Shown piece by piece: positions 1-9,779 of a stretch of DNA of 64,000 bases. Positions within the stretch are counted from its first letter, which is position 1. Every line of letters begins with the position of its first letter. Below the pieces are notes generated by a model. It saw only the letters and a list, made by a program, of their open reading frames with translations. It ran no database searches and was not told the DNA's origin. Source of the stretch: Mortierella alpina. Its lineage: Eukaryota; Mortierellomycota; Mortierellomycetes; Mortierellales; Mortierellaceae. The position numbers were made by a program, and so were the translations under genes. The stretch spans positions 682,001 to 746,000 of the forward strand of contig JANATF010000006.1 in assembly GCA_029449245.1 (NCBI GenBank), written 5' to 3'.

Positions 1-2
1 AG

Positions 3-905
3 GTCAGGAAGTGGCGCCAAGAAATCAATGCCCAGCAGCGAGCCCTGGACCGACAGAAGCGCGCGATGGAGACTGAAGAGCTCAAAGTGAAGCGGTCTAT
101 TCAGCAGATCGCCAAGAAGGGTGACATCAAAACCTGCAAGATGCTTGCCAAGGAATTGGTTCATTCGAGGCGACAGAAGGACAGGATCGTGACCAGCAAG
201 GCTCAGTTGAACTCAATATCCATGCAGCTGCAGCATCAGCTTGGTACGTGGATACTTGTGACATATGCGCGCACCTCCCACATTCCCTCGGTCATCACTG
301 TCGACTTCATTTTATTTACAACCTGTCTGCGCCTCAAAACAATGATAGCCACGTTGAAAATCGCAGGAACTTTGCAGAAGAGCTCAGAAGTTATGAGCAT
401 GGTCAACAACTTGGTCAAGTTGCCAGAGATATCGGCTCAGATGCAGGAAATGTCCAAGGAGATGATGAGAGTAAGCATGCAACAACAATATGTCCTCATG
501 ACTTGCAATGGAATCAGCCAGGTTATTTGTCAACTTGCTCACTAACGACTGGTATTTGTGTGTAAATCATAAGGCAGGACTTATCGATGAGATGCTGCAA
601 GATACCATGGAAGCAATGGACGATGACGAGATCGAAGAGGAAGCAGAGGAAGAGGTCAACAAGGTTTTGTTCTCAATCACAAATGGTAAAACGATACGGA
701 CAGTGATTGATACTATGTTAGACTTGCATGAATGTGCATCGTACTCAACTTTTTTTTTTAAAATGTACTCGCTGTCACAATCAATATAGGTCTTTTGGGC
801 GAAGCGCCTCTGGCTGCAGGAAAACTACCCACCGAAGCGGAGGAGGAAGAAGAAGAACCAGCATTGGACGATATGCAGAGGCGCTTGGAGGCGCTCAAGA
901 GTTAG
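3..905 (+). CDS. VPS24: ESCRT-III subunit Vps24/CHMP3 (5' truncated by window edge)
   Basis: This is a charged multivesicular body protein. It copolymerises with Snf7 and Vps2 on endosomes, where ESCRT-III drives membrane scission, and is recycled by Vps4. Exons are 3-243, 349-470, 574-685 and 790-905; an acceptor AG at 1-2 shows that the first coding exon lies off the window. The basic helical hairpin is visible (KVKRSIQQIAKKGD, then KMLAKELVHSRRQKDR), followed by the CHMP3-like run SSEVMSMVNNLVKLPEI and an acidic C-terminal half. The end matches the MIM1 motif recognised by Vps4 (DDMQRRLEALKS). The order and spacing fit CHMP3 better than CHMP2. It converges on SPT3 with 166 bp between the stop codons. 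Confidence 0.9.
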
Positions 906-1071
906 AAAGCTATACCGCGGGAAACATCTTAATCTCGATGCTGGACACTAGTGGGTCTACATAGACAATCAACAAACGACCAGACTGGTGCTTATGTTTC
1001 TTAATATTGTACCTAGAATGCAAAATTTTACTCTACGGAACAAAGAGTACTGTACGGCGGGTATGTGTTTT

Positions 1072-2495
1072 TTAGATCAAGGAGACCTTGGTTCGTGCTA
1101 AACCTCCATTATAGTTCTTGATCGGGAGCGGGGCACGCTGGAGGCGTCTGAATGCTTCGCGGATATGCCGTTGTTGCAGTGGACTTTGTTCGCTTGGCGG
1201 CAGCGAGAACAGTCCAGGAATATCCTCATCAAGATCCATATCGTCCCCTGATGTACCACCGTTAGCGTTATGTTGATCTGTCGAGGATCCGTCCTCCGCT
1301 TTGCCTTGTAGCGTTTTGTTCTTTGCTGCCACAGCCGCTTCTCGGTACAGCCTCTGCTTCTCGTCCTCTTCCTTCTTGACCTTGAGCGCCGTCTCTGTGA
1401 GCGTGGTGACCATCTCGAATGTTAAGAACCCCAAAATATCGATAATGTCATCGTTTGGTCGCATGTCGATATACGAGGACATGTTGGCCCACTCCCTAAA
1501 TCGTTTAGCCTTCCTATATGTAAACGAGGCCTGCCGACATTCACTGTAGTGCTCGTATTCCTCTCTTGTCATCGCATATGTTATCCTGTCCGCGTCCTAC
1601 TCGAAAAGAAAGGGTGTGGAAGATTCCAGTTGTTAACGCCTGGTGAACACACAATCAGGATTTCAAACCAAAAGGCTATGTCAGTGAAACGTAGGGTTAC
1701 CCTCAGTCGTTGCATAGAGTCCAAATATGCATCCTCGTCATCGTCGTCGTCTTCATCATCCTCTCCATTTCCGACCATTGCATCTGAGAAGCCGTTCAAA
1801 AGTTCCCAGCTAAGTTTCACTCTCATGCGCCGTGCTTTCGAAACTGGCACAGGTCCTGCTGCGCCAGCGTTTTTCCCGCCCGGTCCTCCTCCAGTGCCGT
1901 CCCCTGACCCACCCTTTCCATCGTGTGCTGCTGCTGCATCCTCAATCCCGACCACGTCATCTGCTCCAGTGCCTCCAGCTCCATCCGAAGAGTCCTTGAC
2001 GTTTTTGCGGACATCTTTCCATGACAGATATGTCCGAAGTCGATTCACTTTGGGTCGGTCATGTCGGATCAAGAAGATAAGGTCCTCTGCAGACATGAAC
2101 CGGGACGAGCGTTTCCGGGCTTGCTGAGCTGCGAGGCATATCTACAGAAAAAATGCGGTCAAAGTTGATTTTTTTTCTGAGAATTGGAGTTTCATCCAAT
2201 CATGCAGGGCCATGATGCGTCGCAAGTCAAGGGGTTTGGATGGTACTATGCGTCGTGTCCCTTACGATTTCAATGACTTGAGAGCGCACAATGTCCTCGA
2301 CAAGCATGGTGGTTTCTGGAATTGCATCCGACACCTCGCCGAAGACGAACATCATTTGCTGGATCTCGCTCTGGTAGCGGTAGCGTGATTTGTCCTTGTC
2401 CTTGTCCTGCGCAACGGGAATGTCTGGTTAGTGTCAGATGGCAGCGAGACGTGTCATGACCATCGCACCATAGCGTGCACACGCCTTACAGCCAT
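1072..2495 (-). CDS. SPT3: SAGA subunit Spt3 (histone-fold, TBP-interacting)
   Basis: Spt3 is the SAGA coactivator subunit that contacts TBP through a paired histone fold. Exons on the minus strand are 2495-2490, 2406-2266, 2141-1701 and 1596-1072, giving 370 residues. The first exon is only ATG GCT. The N-terminal fold is plain (EIQQMMFVFGEVSDAIPETT, then SAEDLIFLIRHDRPKVNRL and YLSWKDVRKN). The C-terminal half carries the conserved MTREEYEHYSECRQASFTY, then KRFREW and RPNDDIIDILGFLTFE. Between the two lies a low-complexity insert: a Gly/Ala stretch and then a run of eight or more acidic residues just before the third intron. The length is typical of fungal Spt3. The two-codon first exon is the least certain part. 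Confidence 0.93.
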
Positions 2496-2915
2496 GTTGA
2501 TATCGAAGAGTTGTTGTAAAAGTGAATGAGGGCAGTTCAAGTCAGATCAGCCGAAAAGGAGACTTGAACGTGACTTGCACCTCACCATGAATCAGTGCAC
2601 GACCGCGGTACTGTATTGACTGTGTCAAGGGTAGAAAATAGTGTCCAAACTCGGCATTAGAATTACTGCACAGCAAGACTTTTCTTGACTACGTGCCATG
2701 GTTTTCTAGCAATGACTACCGCGGCGGCATCCGATTCGAGCAGATTACCTCAAGTGTGTAAGGATATATGGTCAACACAAGGGATGACTGATCCAGGCAC
2801 GCACAAACCTTAATATACGAGGAGCCGGACAGTATCATGACATCAAGATTACATACACTTGCACCTTCAGATGACGACTTTACCAAAACCCGGCAGCATG
2901 AAGCACTGGCTTGGG
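2496..2915. other. Intergenic region, promoters of SPT3 and the first CsbD-like gene
   Basis: I see no coding potential. The region separates the SPT3 start from the TATA box of the downstream CsbD-like gene. Confidence 0.6.
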
Positions 2916-2923
2916 TATAAAAG
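2916..2923 (+). promoter_or_regulatory. TATA box of the first CsbD-like gene
   Basis: TATAAAAG lies 78 bp upstream of the start codon at 3002, leaving room for a short AC-rich leader. A strong TATA box is typical of inducible stress genes rather than housekeeping genes. Confidence 0.7.
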
Positions 2924-3001
2924 AGCAAGCGTTGTCCCGAGGATCAACATCCACTTCAAACCACATCCAACAAACAATTTCCCTACCACAAAGAACCAGC
3001 C

Positions 3002-3295
3002 ATGTCCAACATCTCTGACAAGATCTCCAACACCGCCAACTCCTACATCGGAGGAGCCAAGCAAACCGTTGGCGACGCCACTGGTAACCCCGACCTCGCC
3101 GCCAACGGAGCCTCGCAGAAGGCACAAGCTGATGCCGCACAAAAGGCAGCCGATGCCAAACTCCATGCCGAGGGTGTCGGCCACAAGATCGAGGGTCAGG
3201 TCCAGCAGACTGTCGGATCTATCACAGGAAACACGTCTCTGGAGGCACGCGGCCATGCCAACGATGTCCGTGGCGATCTGGAGCGCAGCGTCTGA
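3002..3295 (+). CDS. CsbD-like stress protein (copy 1)
   Basis: This 97-residue, intronless, small hydrophilic protein contains the CsbD-like fold. Fungal members are often annotated as mismatch/cruciform DNA recognition proteins, while bacterial CsbD is a general-stress protein; the biochemical role is not settled. The hallmark repeats are visible as SYIGGAKQTVGDATGNPDL and GHKIEGQVQQTVGSITGN, each being G-x-AKQ/VQQ-x-VG followed by a Gly/Asn turn. Composition is Ala/Gln/Lys-rich with no Cys or Trp. A diverged paralogue lies 1.9 kb downstream on the same strand, and both have a TATA box. ATG at 3002 is the first one after the TATA. Confidence 0.88.
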   Translation: MSNISDKISNTANSYIGGAKQTVGDATGNPDLAANGASQKAQADAAQKAADAKLHAEGVGHKIEGQVQQTVGSITGNTSLEARGHANDVRGDLERSV

Positions 3296-3711
3296 GTAGC
3301 CTTATTGTATATCATAATAAAAGACAGGAGTTTTAAGGTTACAAGCGTAAACCACCACGTCCGCAGCTGCATGTCTGCTTGTGTATCGCACCGGCGAAAT
3401 GCTCCATTACGCTTGTTGGTGTTTAGCACCAAAAACAGCACCGCCCATTTGGAAAGGAACCGCAAACACAACAAAACGGCAACGGGCTTTTGTCGACTTT
3501 GCCTCTTCAAGCGTCGACCCCTTTTACCACTCATCGACCATGGGACATTTGTTGCATTCTACAATCGCAATCGGACTCCTGCTTCTTTCAATCCTCATCT
3601 CTAGCTCGTGTCTGGAACCGGAGTTACTCAGCACTCATCTCAGTGCCATTTCTACCAAGGCGCCTTTCTCCCTCTTCACACCAAGACTAGTCCACCGCTG
3701 AGAATTCGCAT
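3296..3711 (+). other. Intergenic region containing a signal-peptide-like ORF upstream of the membrane protein
   Basis: A short ORF opening at ATG 3540 starts MGHLLHSTIAIGLLLLSI and reads like a signal peptide, but it stops by 3701 and is in a different frame from the membrane-protein ORF at 3712. Splicing donor GTGTCT at 3608 or GTTACT at 3623 to an acceptor ending at 3719 or 3731 would join the frames. The donors are weak and I could not choose between them. Confidence 0.45.
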
Positions 3712-4683
3712 ATGGACAGTGGAGGTCTCAGCACAGGAGCGATCATCGGGATCGTGTTCGGTTCTGCGTTTGGTTTCGCAGGACTCATCTATCTATGCTG
3801 CTACCGCAAGCAGGTCGCAGCGCGCCAAACGCAGAAGCTGATGGATGCCACCAACCTTATCCATGCTAAGCATCCGCAAGGGACGCTCTCACACCAGGTG
3901 TTGCCCGATGGCAGTGTGGGGGTCTTTATCCGCCCAATGCCACCCACCACACCTCTTATGGGCCAGCAATATCAAGTGCAGTGTCCACACCCACACCCGC
4001 CTCTAATTGAACCAGACATGTTCCAACAACTCCCCTACAATCCGCAAGGACTTGCTGCCACGCCCTCGTCGTTGGCACTGTCCTCGACCTTCGCACAGCC
4101 CTCTGCGCCCTTACCGCCAGAGGCACAGCAACAGCTGCAGTTCTCATCACACCCTCGCCCAAATGTCGTGACGACCATTGGCGATGAAATCAAGGAAGGG
4201 GTGGTTGAGGAGGCCAAAGGAGACCCTGAGGGTGATGCATGGGACGATACATCGTTCATAGCACCAAACGGCTTTTCGGCGGCACCCTTGTTGTTGACGC
4301 CTTCGCCATTGTCGACAGGCATGCCTTACAGCCCATCCAGTTCATCAGCAGTATCAAGCATCGTTGTACCCGGTTCGGAAACAGGGGCATTGCCAGCTCA
4401 GGATCTACGAAGCCCTCAAGCTTCAGCGCACGCGAGCTCTAATTACCCAGCTCCACCAAATATACCCAACAGCACCCGCCCTAATGCTTCGTCGTTCAAG
4501 ACCTCGCCAGATGCACGGAACCCTCATGAAGTGCAGGCAGACGTCGTGATAACCGTGCCATCATTGGACATTGGTCGTATGTACCCCATGGATCAGGACC
4601 TGCTCCCTCCAAGACCCGCCCATAACCCCCACGCCATCTCTGTCACGTTGAACGACCAGCCCGAGGAGGCCACAAATTTCTGA
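3712..4683 (+). CDS. Single-pass membrane protein with long disordered cytosolic tail
   Basis: The ORF encodes 323 residues from ATG 3712. One transmembrane helix sits almost at the N-terminus (GAIIGIVFGSAFGFAGLIYL) and is followed by CCYRK, so the long Pro/Ser-rich remainder should be cytosolic. I recognise no catalytic domain. Near residues 147-157 is HPRPNVVTTIG, a motif that recurs in the tail of the surface protein at 21644-23585. Other short tail motifs are ARNPHEVQ and AHNPHAI. The start is uncertain: an upstream ORF at 3540 looks like a signal peptide and may be the real first exon through a weak-donor intron. The gene lies between two CsbD-like paralogues on the same strand. Confidence 0.65.
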   Translation: MDSGGLSTGAIIGIVFGSAFGFAGLIYLCCYRKQVAARQTQKLMDATNLIHAKHPQGTLSHQVLPDGSVGVFIRPMPPTTPLMGQQYQVQCPHPHPPLIEPDMFQQLPYNPQGLAATPSSLALSSTFAQPSAPLPPEAQQQLQFSSHPRPNVVTTIGDEIKEGVVEEAKGDPEGDAWDDTSFIAPNGFSAAPLLLTPSPLSTGMPYSPSSSSAVSSIVVPGSETGALPAQDLRSPQASAHASSNYPAPPNIPNSTRPNASSFKTSPDARNPHEVQADVVITVPSLDIGRMYPMDQDLLPPRPAHNPHAISVTLNDQPEEATNF

Positions 4684-4762
4684 AGAGACCACCGATATGT
4701 TGTTATGTTGTCGTTATGAGATCATCGGAAATCATTGACATCATGAGTGCCGTTGAAGCAAA

Positions 4763-4770
4763 TATAAAAA
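4763..4770 (+). promoter_or_regulatory. TATA box of the second CsbD-like gene
   Basis: TATAAAAA lies 112 bp upstream of the start codon at 4883. This resembles the promoter of the first CsbD-like copy. Confidence 0.7.
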
Positions 4771-4784
4771 GCGCCGACTCATTC

Positions 4785-4815
4785 ACACAACCACAACCAC
4801 AACCACAACCACATA
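4785..4815 (+). repeat. ACAACC hexanucleotide repeat in the 5' leader
   Basis: About five tandem copies of ACAACC lie between the TATA box and the ATG of the second CsbD-like gene, so they are probably transcribed as 5' UTR. The tract has few G or U residues and would be unstructured in RNA. Confidence 0.75.
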
Positions 4816-4882
4816 ACAGCAAACAGCACACTCTTCCACAGAAAACCCATCAAAAAGCATCCACAAGCATATCCCTACAATT

Positions 4883-5167
4883 ATGACGGAACGCATGTCC
4901 AACACCATCAACTCAGCAGTCGGCGGAGCCAAGCAGTCTATCGGCGAGGCCATCGGCAACCCTGATATGGCCGCCAGCGGCGCAGCACAAAAGGCTCAGG
5001 CAGACATCTCCCAGCGACTCGCCGACAAAAAGATCCAGGCAGACGGCGTCGGCCACAGAGTGGAAGGACAAGCTCAAGAGAAAGTGGGTGATTTGACCAA
5101 CGACAAGGTCTTGAAGGCCCGTGGACTGGAGAACCAGGCTCTTGGGGACATTGAGCTCAACGTCTAG
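4883..5167 (+). CDS. CsbD-like stress protein (copy 2)
   Basis: This 94-residue intronless paralogue of the gene at 3002 keeps the same architecture: SAVGGAKQSIGEAIGNPDM, then GHRVEGQAQEKVGDLTND, then a closing GDIELNV that parallels GDLERSV of copy 1. The two have diverged clearly in the second half, so the duplication is not recent. The functional reading is the same as for copy 1: small soluble CsbD-fold stress protein, precise role unknown. The start follows the TATA box at 4763 and the ACAACC leader repeat. The stop lies 70 bp from the convergent VMA13 stop. Confidence 0.88.
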   Translation: MTERMSNTINSAVGGAKQSIGEAIGNPDMAASGAAQKAQADISQRLADKKIQADGVGHRVEGQAQEKVGDLTNDKVLKARGLENQALGDIELNV

Positions 5168-5236
5168 ATGCTTTATATTGTCCAGTCTTTTTGACAATAC
5201 ATATCTCGTAAAAATAATAATCTATATGTGTTCTCG

Positions 5237-7457
5237 TTAAGCCTTGCCGCCGCCGATCAAAGCCCAGCTAGAGTTGACGCTGTTGTATCGTACTTCTTGA
5301 TCAGGATGAGCCATGAGTTCCATGATCCTCTGCTTGACACCAATCTCCTGCAGAAACCTATACGTTTGATCCCAGAAGTTTTGTAAGATTAGCTTGTCTG
5401 CTAAAAGAGTAGAACTTGCAGTCTCAATCGAGGGGGGGGGGGGGGGCTCATCTCTCGCCACTTACTTTTTGCTGCTTGGGTCGCGCTTTACATATTGTCC
5501 GATATCGCTCGCAGCGACAGAGAGCACGACGGGGTCACTCGATGTGCTGAGAAGACGAGCCAAGACTCTACAAAATGAGGACGTATAGGTTTTTGGAGGA
5601 GGTAATAATTTGTCAAGTCGGGGCAATAGACAGACCAATCCACAATCCCATCAGCTGGGCTTCCAAGTCTCACTATACCTCAACAAAGCATAGTTCTCCT
5701 TCTTGAGCCCCCTCCAGTTCTTGGCCCAGAATTGATCCGACGTATGTGGTGGCGACCAAGTGAGCCTTGATGACAATAGCTCCGCTTGGTAGACCTCAAA
5801 CGTGCTATCAACGTGTGGAGATATGATCCACGAGTGTCAGTAGTGTTACCAAACGAGACATAATCCTTGCAAGTTCCTTGGCCTTTTTGTACTTACGTTA
5901 GTGTCTGAAAGTTCAGCTCGAGCTCCTCCTTGAGGAAATTGACGTCTTCCAGGATCTCGCCATCTGACCACTTGCGTGCTGACAAATTCTCACAGAACTG
6001 AAGCAGCTTGATGGCTGCCATGGTGGCTAGGTTAGCCTCTGGTGCCTTCTCTACCAAGTTCTAAAACACACAACAACAAAAAAAAAAACGCGAAATTTAG
6101 TATGGACGGGAGGCCTAGTGGTATATTATCACCAAAATCAGTTCGTCGAATCTCACTCACCCTTAAAGTCGAAATGATAACGCGGATGACCTTCTCCTTG
6201 ATCGCATTCTTGGCAACTCCGACCAGTTGAGGGATCACATCATATTTCCTGTCAGAGAATCATCGTTGTTGTCGTTATTAAATCGATATTCAAGTGTTAC
6301 AAGTTGTCTGTATAACGGCTGCATTCAGGACCATGCATGCAAAATACCATTGCTTTGTTTTTTACCTGTTGAGCTCCTGGGCAATCTCCGTGTCGAAGGT
6401 CAAGATCCAGAAGCAGTAAATGACTTGATACTGCATCTGAGGACTAGGTGAATCAATCTTCAAGATCCTGACCAGGGCATCAATTGCCTGCGGTGTGTGC
6501 CAGTATACGGGGCGAACGGTGCGCTGCCGCAGGACAGATTCAAGCACCTGCACCGCCAAGTCGACCACAGCTGGGTTTTTGCTCTGCAACTGAACAGTGG
6601 TCCAACGGAAAAGCTCCTCTGCAGCCTCAGTAGAAGGTTTCGGGGATGCACAGAGCAAGGTTGTAAGGATCTTGCTGGCTTTTAGGGGCACAAACTCGTC
6701 CTCGCTCCTCAAGCACCTTGATAACATAGCAAAGAGGACTGATCAGCAATTGACAGTCGGTCGTAGTGTCGTTCCAATTAAAAGTCCAGAGATAGGTAAA
6801 GTTCTTACTTGAGCAGAGGCGCATATGGCAGGGACGCGTCCGAGGATCCAAGCTGCAAGAAATATGCTGCACGCTCCTCATGATCTAAGGTGTTTGAATC
6901 ACGTCAGTCCAATGGTCAGTCTTTCACAACACGCTAGTAAACAAACAGATAATAAAAAAAGGAGGCAAGGGAGGAACGTCATTCTTCTTGTGGCCACCCG
7001 CACGTTGGAAGCGTCTCCTGAACTTACCGAGCAGAAGGTCGTCCATGAGGATGAGGATCGACTGAATAGTGTCAACACGGACGAGCTTTTGTAAGAGATT
7101 GATCAACAGCTCGCCGTAAACGTCACCCTCCTTGTCGACGACTCTGGACAAATCCTCGCCAGTCTTCTTATCGACAGCTTTGATGTAGCTCAGTTCTGCC
7201 TGTGTGATAAGTGTGGCACGTTGATACCCCTGATTTTTTTTTAAAAAAAGAGAAATATGAGTCGTCCCGCAATCATAAACTTGCTCGCCTAGATGGACAA
7301 TGGTGACAATAGTCTTTGAAGTTGCTTTGCTGGTCAATCGTACCTCCCAAGGAATGGGACGAGCCCGCAGACTGGCGGTCAGGTCGTCGAGGAAAGAGTT
7401 GGAGACGAGCGCGAGAGGCACGTCTGCGACGCCATCATCGTTGCTTGTAGAGACCAT
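5237..7457 (-). CDS. VMA13: V-type H+-ATPase subunit H
   Basis: Subunit H is the regulatory V1 subunit that activates the assembled vacuolar proton pump and blocks ATP hydrolysis in free V1. Nine exons on the minus strand: 7457-7344, 7229-7028, 6884-6809, 6716-6366, 6248-6161, 6060-5897, 5804-5679, 5567-5466 and 5357-5237. These give 447 residues, near the usual 450-480. Diagnostic runs are ARPIPWE joined by splicing to GYQRATLITQAELS, then RVDTIQSILILMDDLL, EDEFVPLKASKILTTLLC and MQYQVIYCFWILTF. The C-terminal armadillo-like half follows (SARKWSDGEILEDVNFLKEE, VLSVAASDIGQYVKRDP, HPDQEVRYNSV). All eight introns close in frame. The last intron carries a 15-base G run (plus strand) at 5432-5446. 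Confidence 0.95.
5432..5446. repeat. Poly-G (15) homopolymer in a VMA13 intron
   Basis: Fifteen consecutive G on the plus strand, which read as C on the transcribed strand, lie inside the last VMA13 intron (5358-5465). The length is likely to vary between reads or strains. Confidence 0.85.
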
Positions 7458-7657
7458 GGATGTAGATCAATGTAGAGAGACGTGGATATGAGGGCAGTTG
7501 CTGAGGAATGGCGCGGGATAGATGAATGAGTATGCCCAAGCAAGTGAGGATTATGAGAAGGTGTGAAGCGGTTAGACAGAGAAATGGGACAAGAGAGGTC
7601 GATTGAAAGTAATGCGCTTGCAAGAGAGTCGAAGTGACGTGTGAAAGGTCTGTATGA

Positions 7658-9610
7658 TTATTTCAGCTGTGCGAATCGTTCTCGAGCGCGTCGACGAGCC
7701 GCCTCGCCCTGCGTCTCAGAAGGGCGTGCTGAGGCGGCCGAGGCTGCCCCTTGACTCTGGAGCTGCCCTGATCCAAGGCCAGCCTTCTTGTCTGTAACCA
7801 TCAGCTGCACAGGCTCGACAACACCTTGACCCGCTATTCCTAGCCCAGTGCCCGCTTTCCATCCCATTTTGCTGAGCATCGTGTGGCCCTTATTGGTCAT
7901 GGCTACAGGGACGTGGAATCCAGAGGCATTATCCGGTGGAGTCCCGGCTGATGCTGCAGAGGAGTTGTATGGGCTTGCTGATGGTGTCGGAGAAGACTTG
8001 TCTGGATTGTACATGCGCCGCTTGGCGGCCCTATCCACATACCCACCTGGCGACTCCCTTCCTGATGATCCTGTTCCACTGGCATCGCGTTTTGATCCAG
8101 CCGCCTTCTTGTCGGGTCCAGCCCATTTCTTTTTCAGCCGATTCATTTCATCAATGCGTTCCTGCTCTCGTAATAGCTTGGCATCCCCTGTGTACGAGCT
8201 CTTTGTAGCAACTTTGGCGTCGGGTTCACGGTCCTTGTCGTCGAGAACTTCAATCTCATTTTCGTCCGATACTTGACATGTTCCACAAATCTTGCCTTCC
8301 TCGTGCCCATGGACTTCAAACACGGTTGATCCCAACTGCAGTTGGTCGAGATGCTTCAGCGGGAACGGCTGACTAGCAGTCTTGGGTGTAGAGAGTCGCT
8401 CGCCGTTCAAAAATGTGCCGTGGGTTGAACCACAGTCTATGATCTGAAAGATATCGACGACCATGGAGGTGGTATGCTGCTGCTGATAGTACTGCTGGTA
8501 TTCTGCCATCTGCCTCTGGTACTCCATGTAGTTTTGATGTGTGCTCGACTTGTCATCGCTCCCGCTATCCTCTTTGCTATGAAGGGTTTCTGAATCCCGT
8601 GCGCCCGCGCTCGGTGAATCTGGTAGTTCCCCATCCTCCTTGTCTTCGCTTTGCTGGTCATGCATGCTCGGTGTGTTAGGTTCATTAGATGTCGTTCCGG
8701 GGTTCTGCGCTGGGTCGACTATTGTCTCATCAGACTCGCTCGATGCTTTGATGACATCCAATGCTATTACTTGCAACCCCTCCTTTTTTGCTAGCTCCGG
8801 AGTGGATAATGGCGTCGTATCATCACCGTCTTTGAGAACGAATGCTTCCGTTGCCATTGTTGAATCCTGACCGTCAGTGGTCCGCTCGTACCCGAGTGGT
8901 AAGTCATGCTGTTCTGAGTGCCCCTGTTCCTCTGGGACGATCTGCTGCCGATCCAAATATATGCTAGCGTGGAATCGACTAATCTCCATCTCGACCATCC
9001 GAACACGCTTCCCCTGCCCACTCAGTGGCCGGTCCCTCCCGAATGAAAGTCCTGATGCGTCCATTAGTATCACGCCGCCCACCTTCAGGATGTTTGACGC
9101 CAGAACGCAAAGCCTCAAAGTGGCATCACTCTCGGGTGGTGCCTCGTACCCGCCCCTCCCTTCTCCTTGATCTCCGTACGAGAGCTCGACCGCGTATCCT
9201 GTGTAGGGGTCAATACGATATGCTGGCGAGTCGTACGTCAACGCGGCAGGCAATGGTTGTTGAAATAATTGAAGCTGTTGTTGGTTGTGGTGATTTTGAG
9301 GATGTTGCTGTCGCTGCTGCAGAGGGTTCAACGACTCGGGTCCATCCACAGGCACATAAGTCTCTGAGCTAGCGTCGTAATAGGAGAAAGTGCCAGTGGT
9401 GGCATCATGCCAAAGCTGCGACACTGGATGCAAGGCGAATGTAGGAGCGTCTGGCGTGGGTTGGAATCCTTCTGGATGCGGATGCACGCTGGCGGGACCA
9501 AAAAGGGCGTCTGCTGCAGCGTTGGCTGCGGCACTCTCCTGCTTCTCCTTGACTTGGGATGCGGAGCGTGCCTGGATGTAGCCGCTGATTTCGTCGTCAA
9601 AGTTCGCCAT
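7658..9610 (-). CDS. AGGF1-like protein: OCRE-like, split FHA and G-patch domains
   Basis: This 650-residue intronless ORF has the domain order of AGGF1 (angiogenic factor with G-patch and FHA domains), a family tied to RNA processing. Residues 60-88 (HPVSQLWHDATTGTFSYYD) and 128-146 are Tyr-rich OCRE-like repeats. An FHA domain starts near 164 (LSFGRD, then SRFHASIYLD at 211-220), is interrupted by about 160 disordered residues, and resumes at 384-435 (IIDCGSTHGTFLNGERL). A G-patch spans about 574-613 (MLSKMGWKAGTGLG, then GLGSGQ). Gln/His-rich and acidic low-complexity stretches fill the rest, and a basic region at about 500-535 could be a nuclear localisation signal. It is head-to-head with RRP36 (169 bp between start codons). 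The orthology call is by architecture. Confidence 0.85.
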   Translation of the reverse strand: MANFDDEISGYIQARSASQVKEKQESAAANAAADALFGPASVHPHPEGFQPTPDAPTFALHPVSQLWHDATTGTFSYYDASSETYVPVDGPESLNPLQQRQQHPQNHHNQQQLQLFQQPLPAALTYDSPAYRIDPYTGYAVELSYGDQGEGRGGYEAPPESDATLRLCVLASNILKVGGVILMDASGLSFGRDRPLSGQGKRVRMVEMEISRFHASIYLDRQQIVPEEQGHSEQHDLPLGYERTTDGQDSTMATEAFVLKDGDDTTPLSTPELAKKEGLQVIALDVIKASSESDETIVDPAQNPGTTSNEPNTPSMHDQQSEDKEDGELPDSPSAGARDSETLHSKEDSGSDDKSSTHQNYMEYQRQMAEYQQYYQQQHTTSMVVDIFQIIDCGSTHGTFLNGERLSTPKTASQPFPLKHLDQLQLGSTVFEVHGHEEGKICGTCQVSDENEIEVLDDKDREPDAKVATKSSYTGDAKLLREQERIDEMNRLKKKWAGPDKKAAGSKRDASGTGSSGRESPGGYVDRAAKRRMYNPDKSSPTPSASPYNSSAASAGTPPDNASGFHVPVAMTNKGHTMLSKMGWKAGTGLGIAGQGVVEPVQLMVTDKKAGLGSGQLQSQGAASAASARPSETQGEAARRRARERFAQLK

Positions 9611-9779
9611 GGGACAAGAGACAGTGAGGAACGTTTTGGAGGCGACACATGTAGGCAGGCCATTTGTGACAGCGAATATATCTCAATGTGTTGTTGTTTG
9701 GCCCTCGAGGCACCTTTCTTTTTTTTTTCCCTCTTGCATTCATTCCTTGACATCATATACACAACTTGAGCCTCACATA

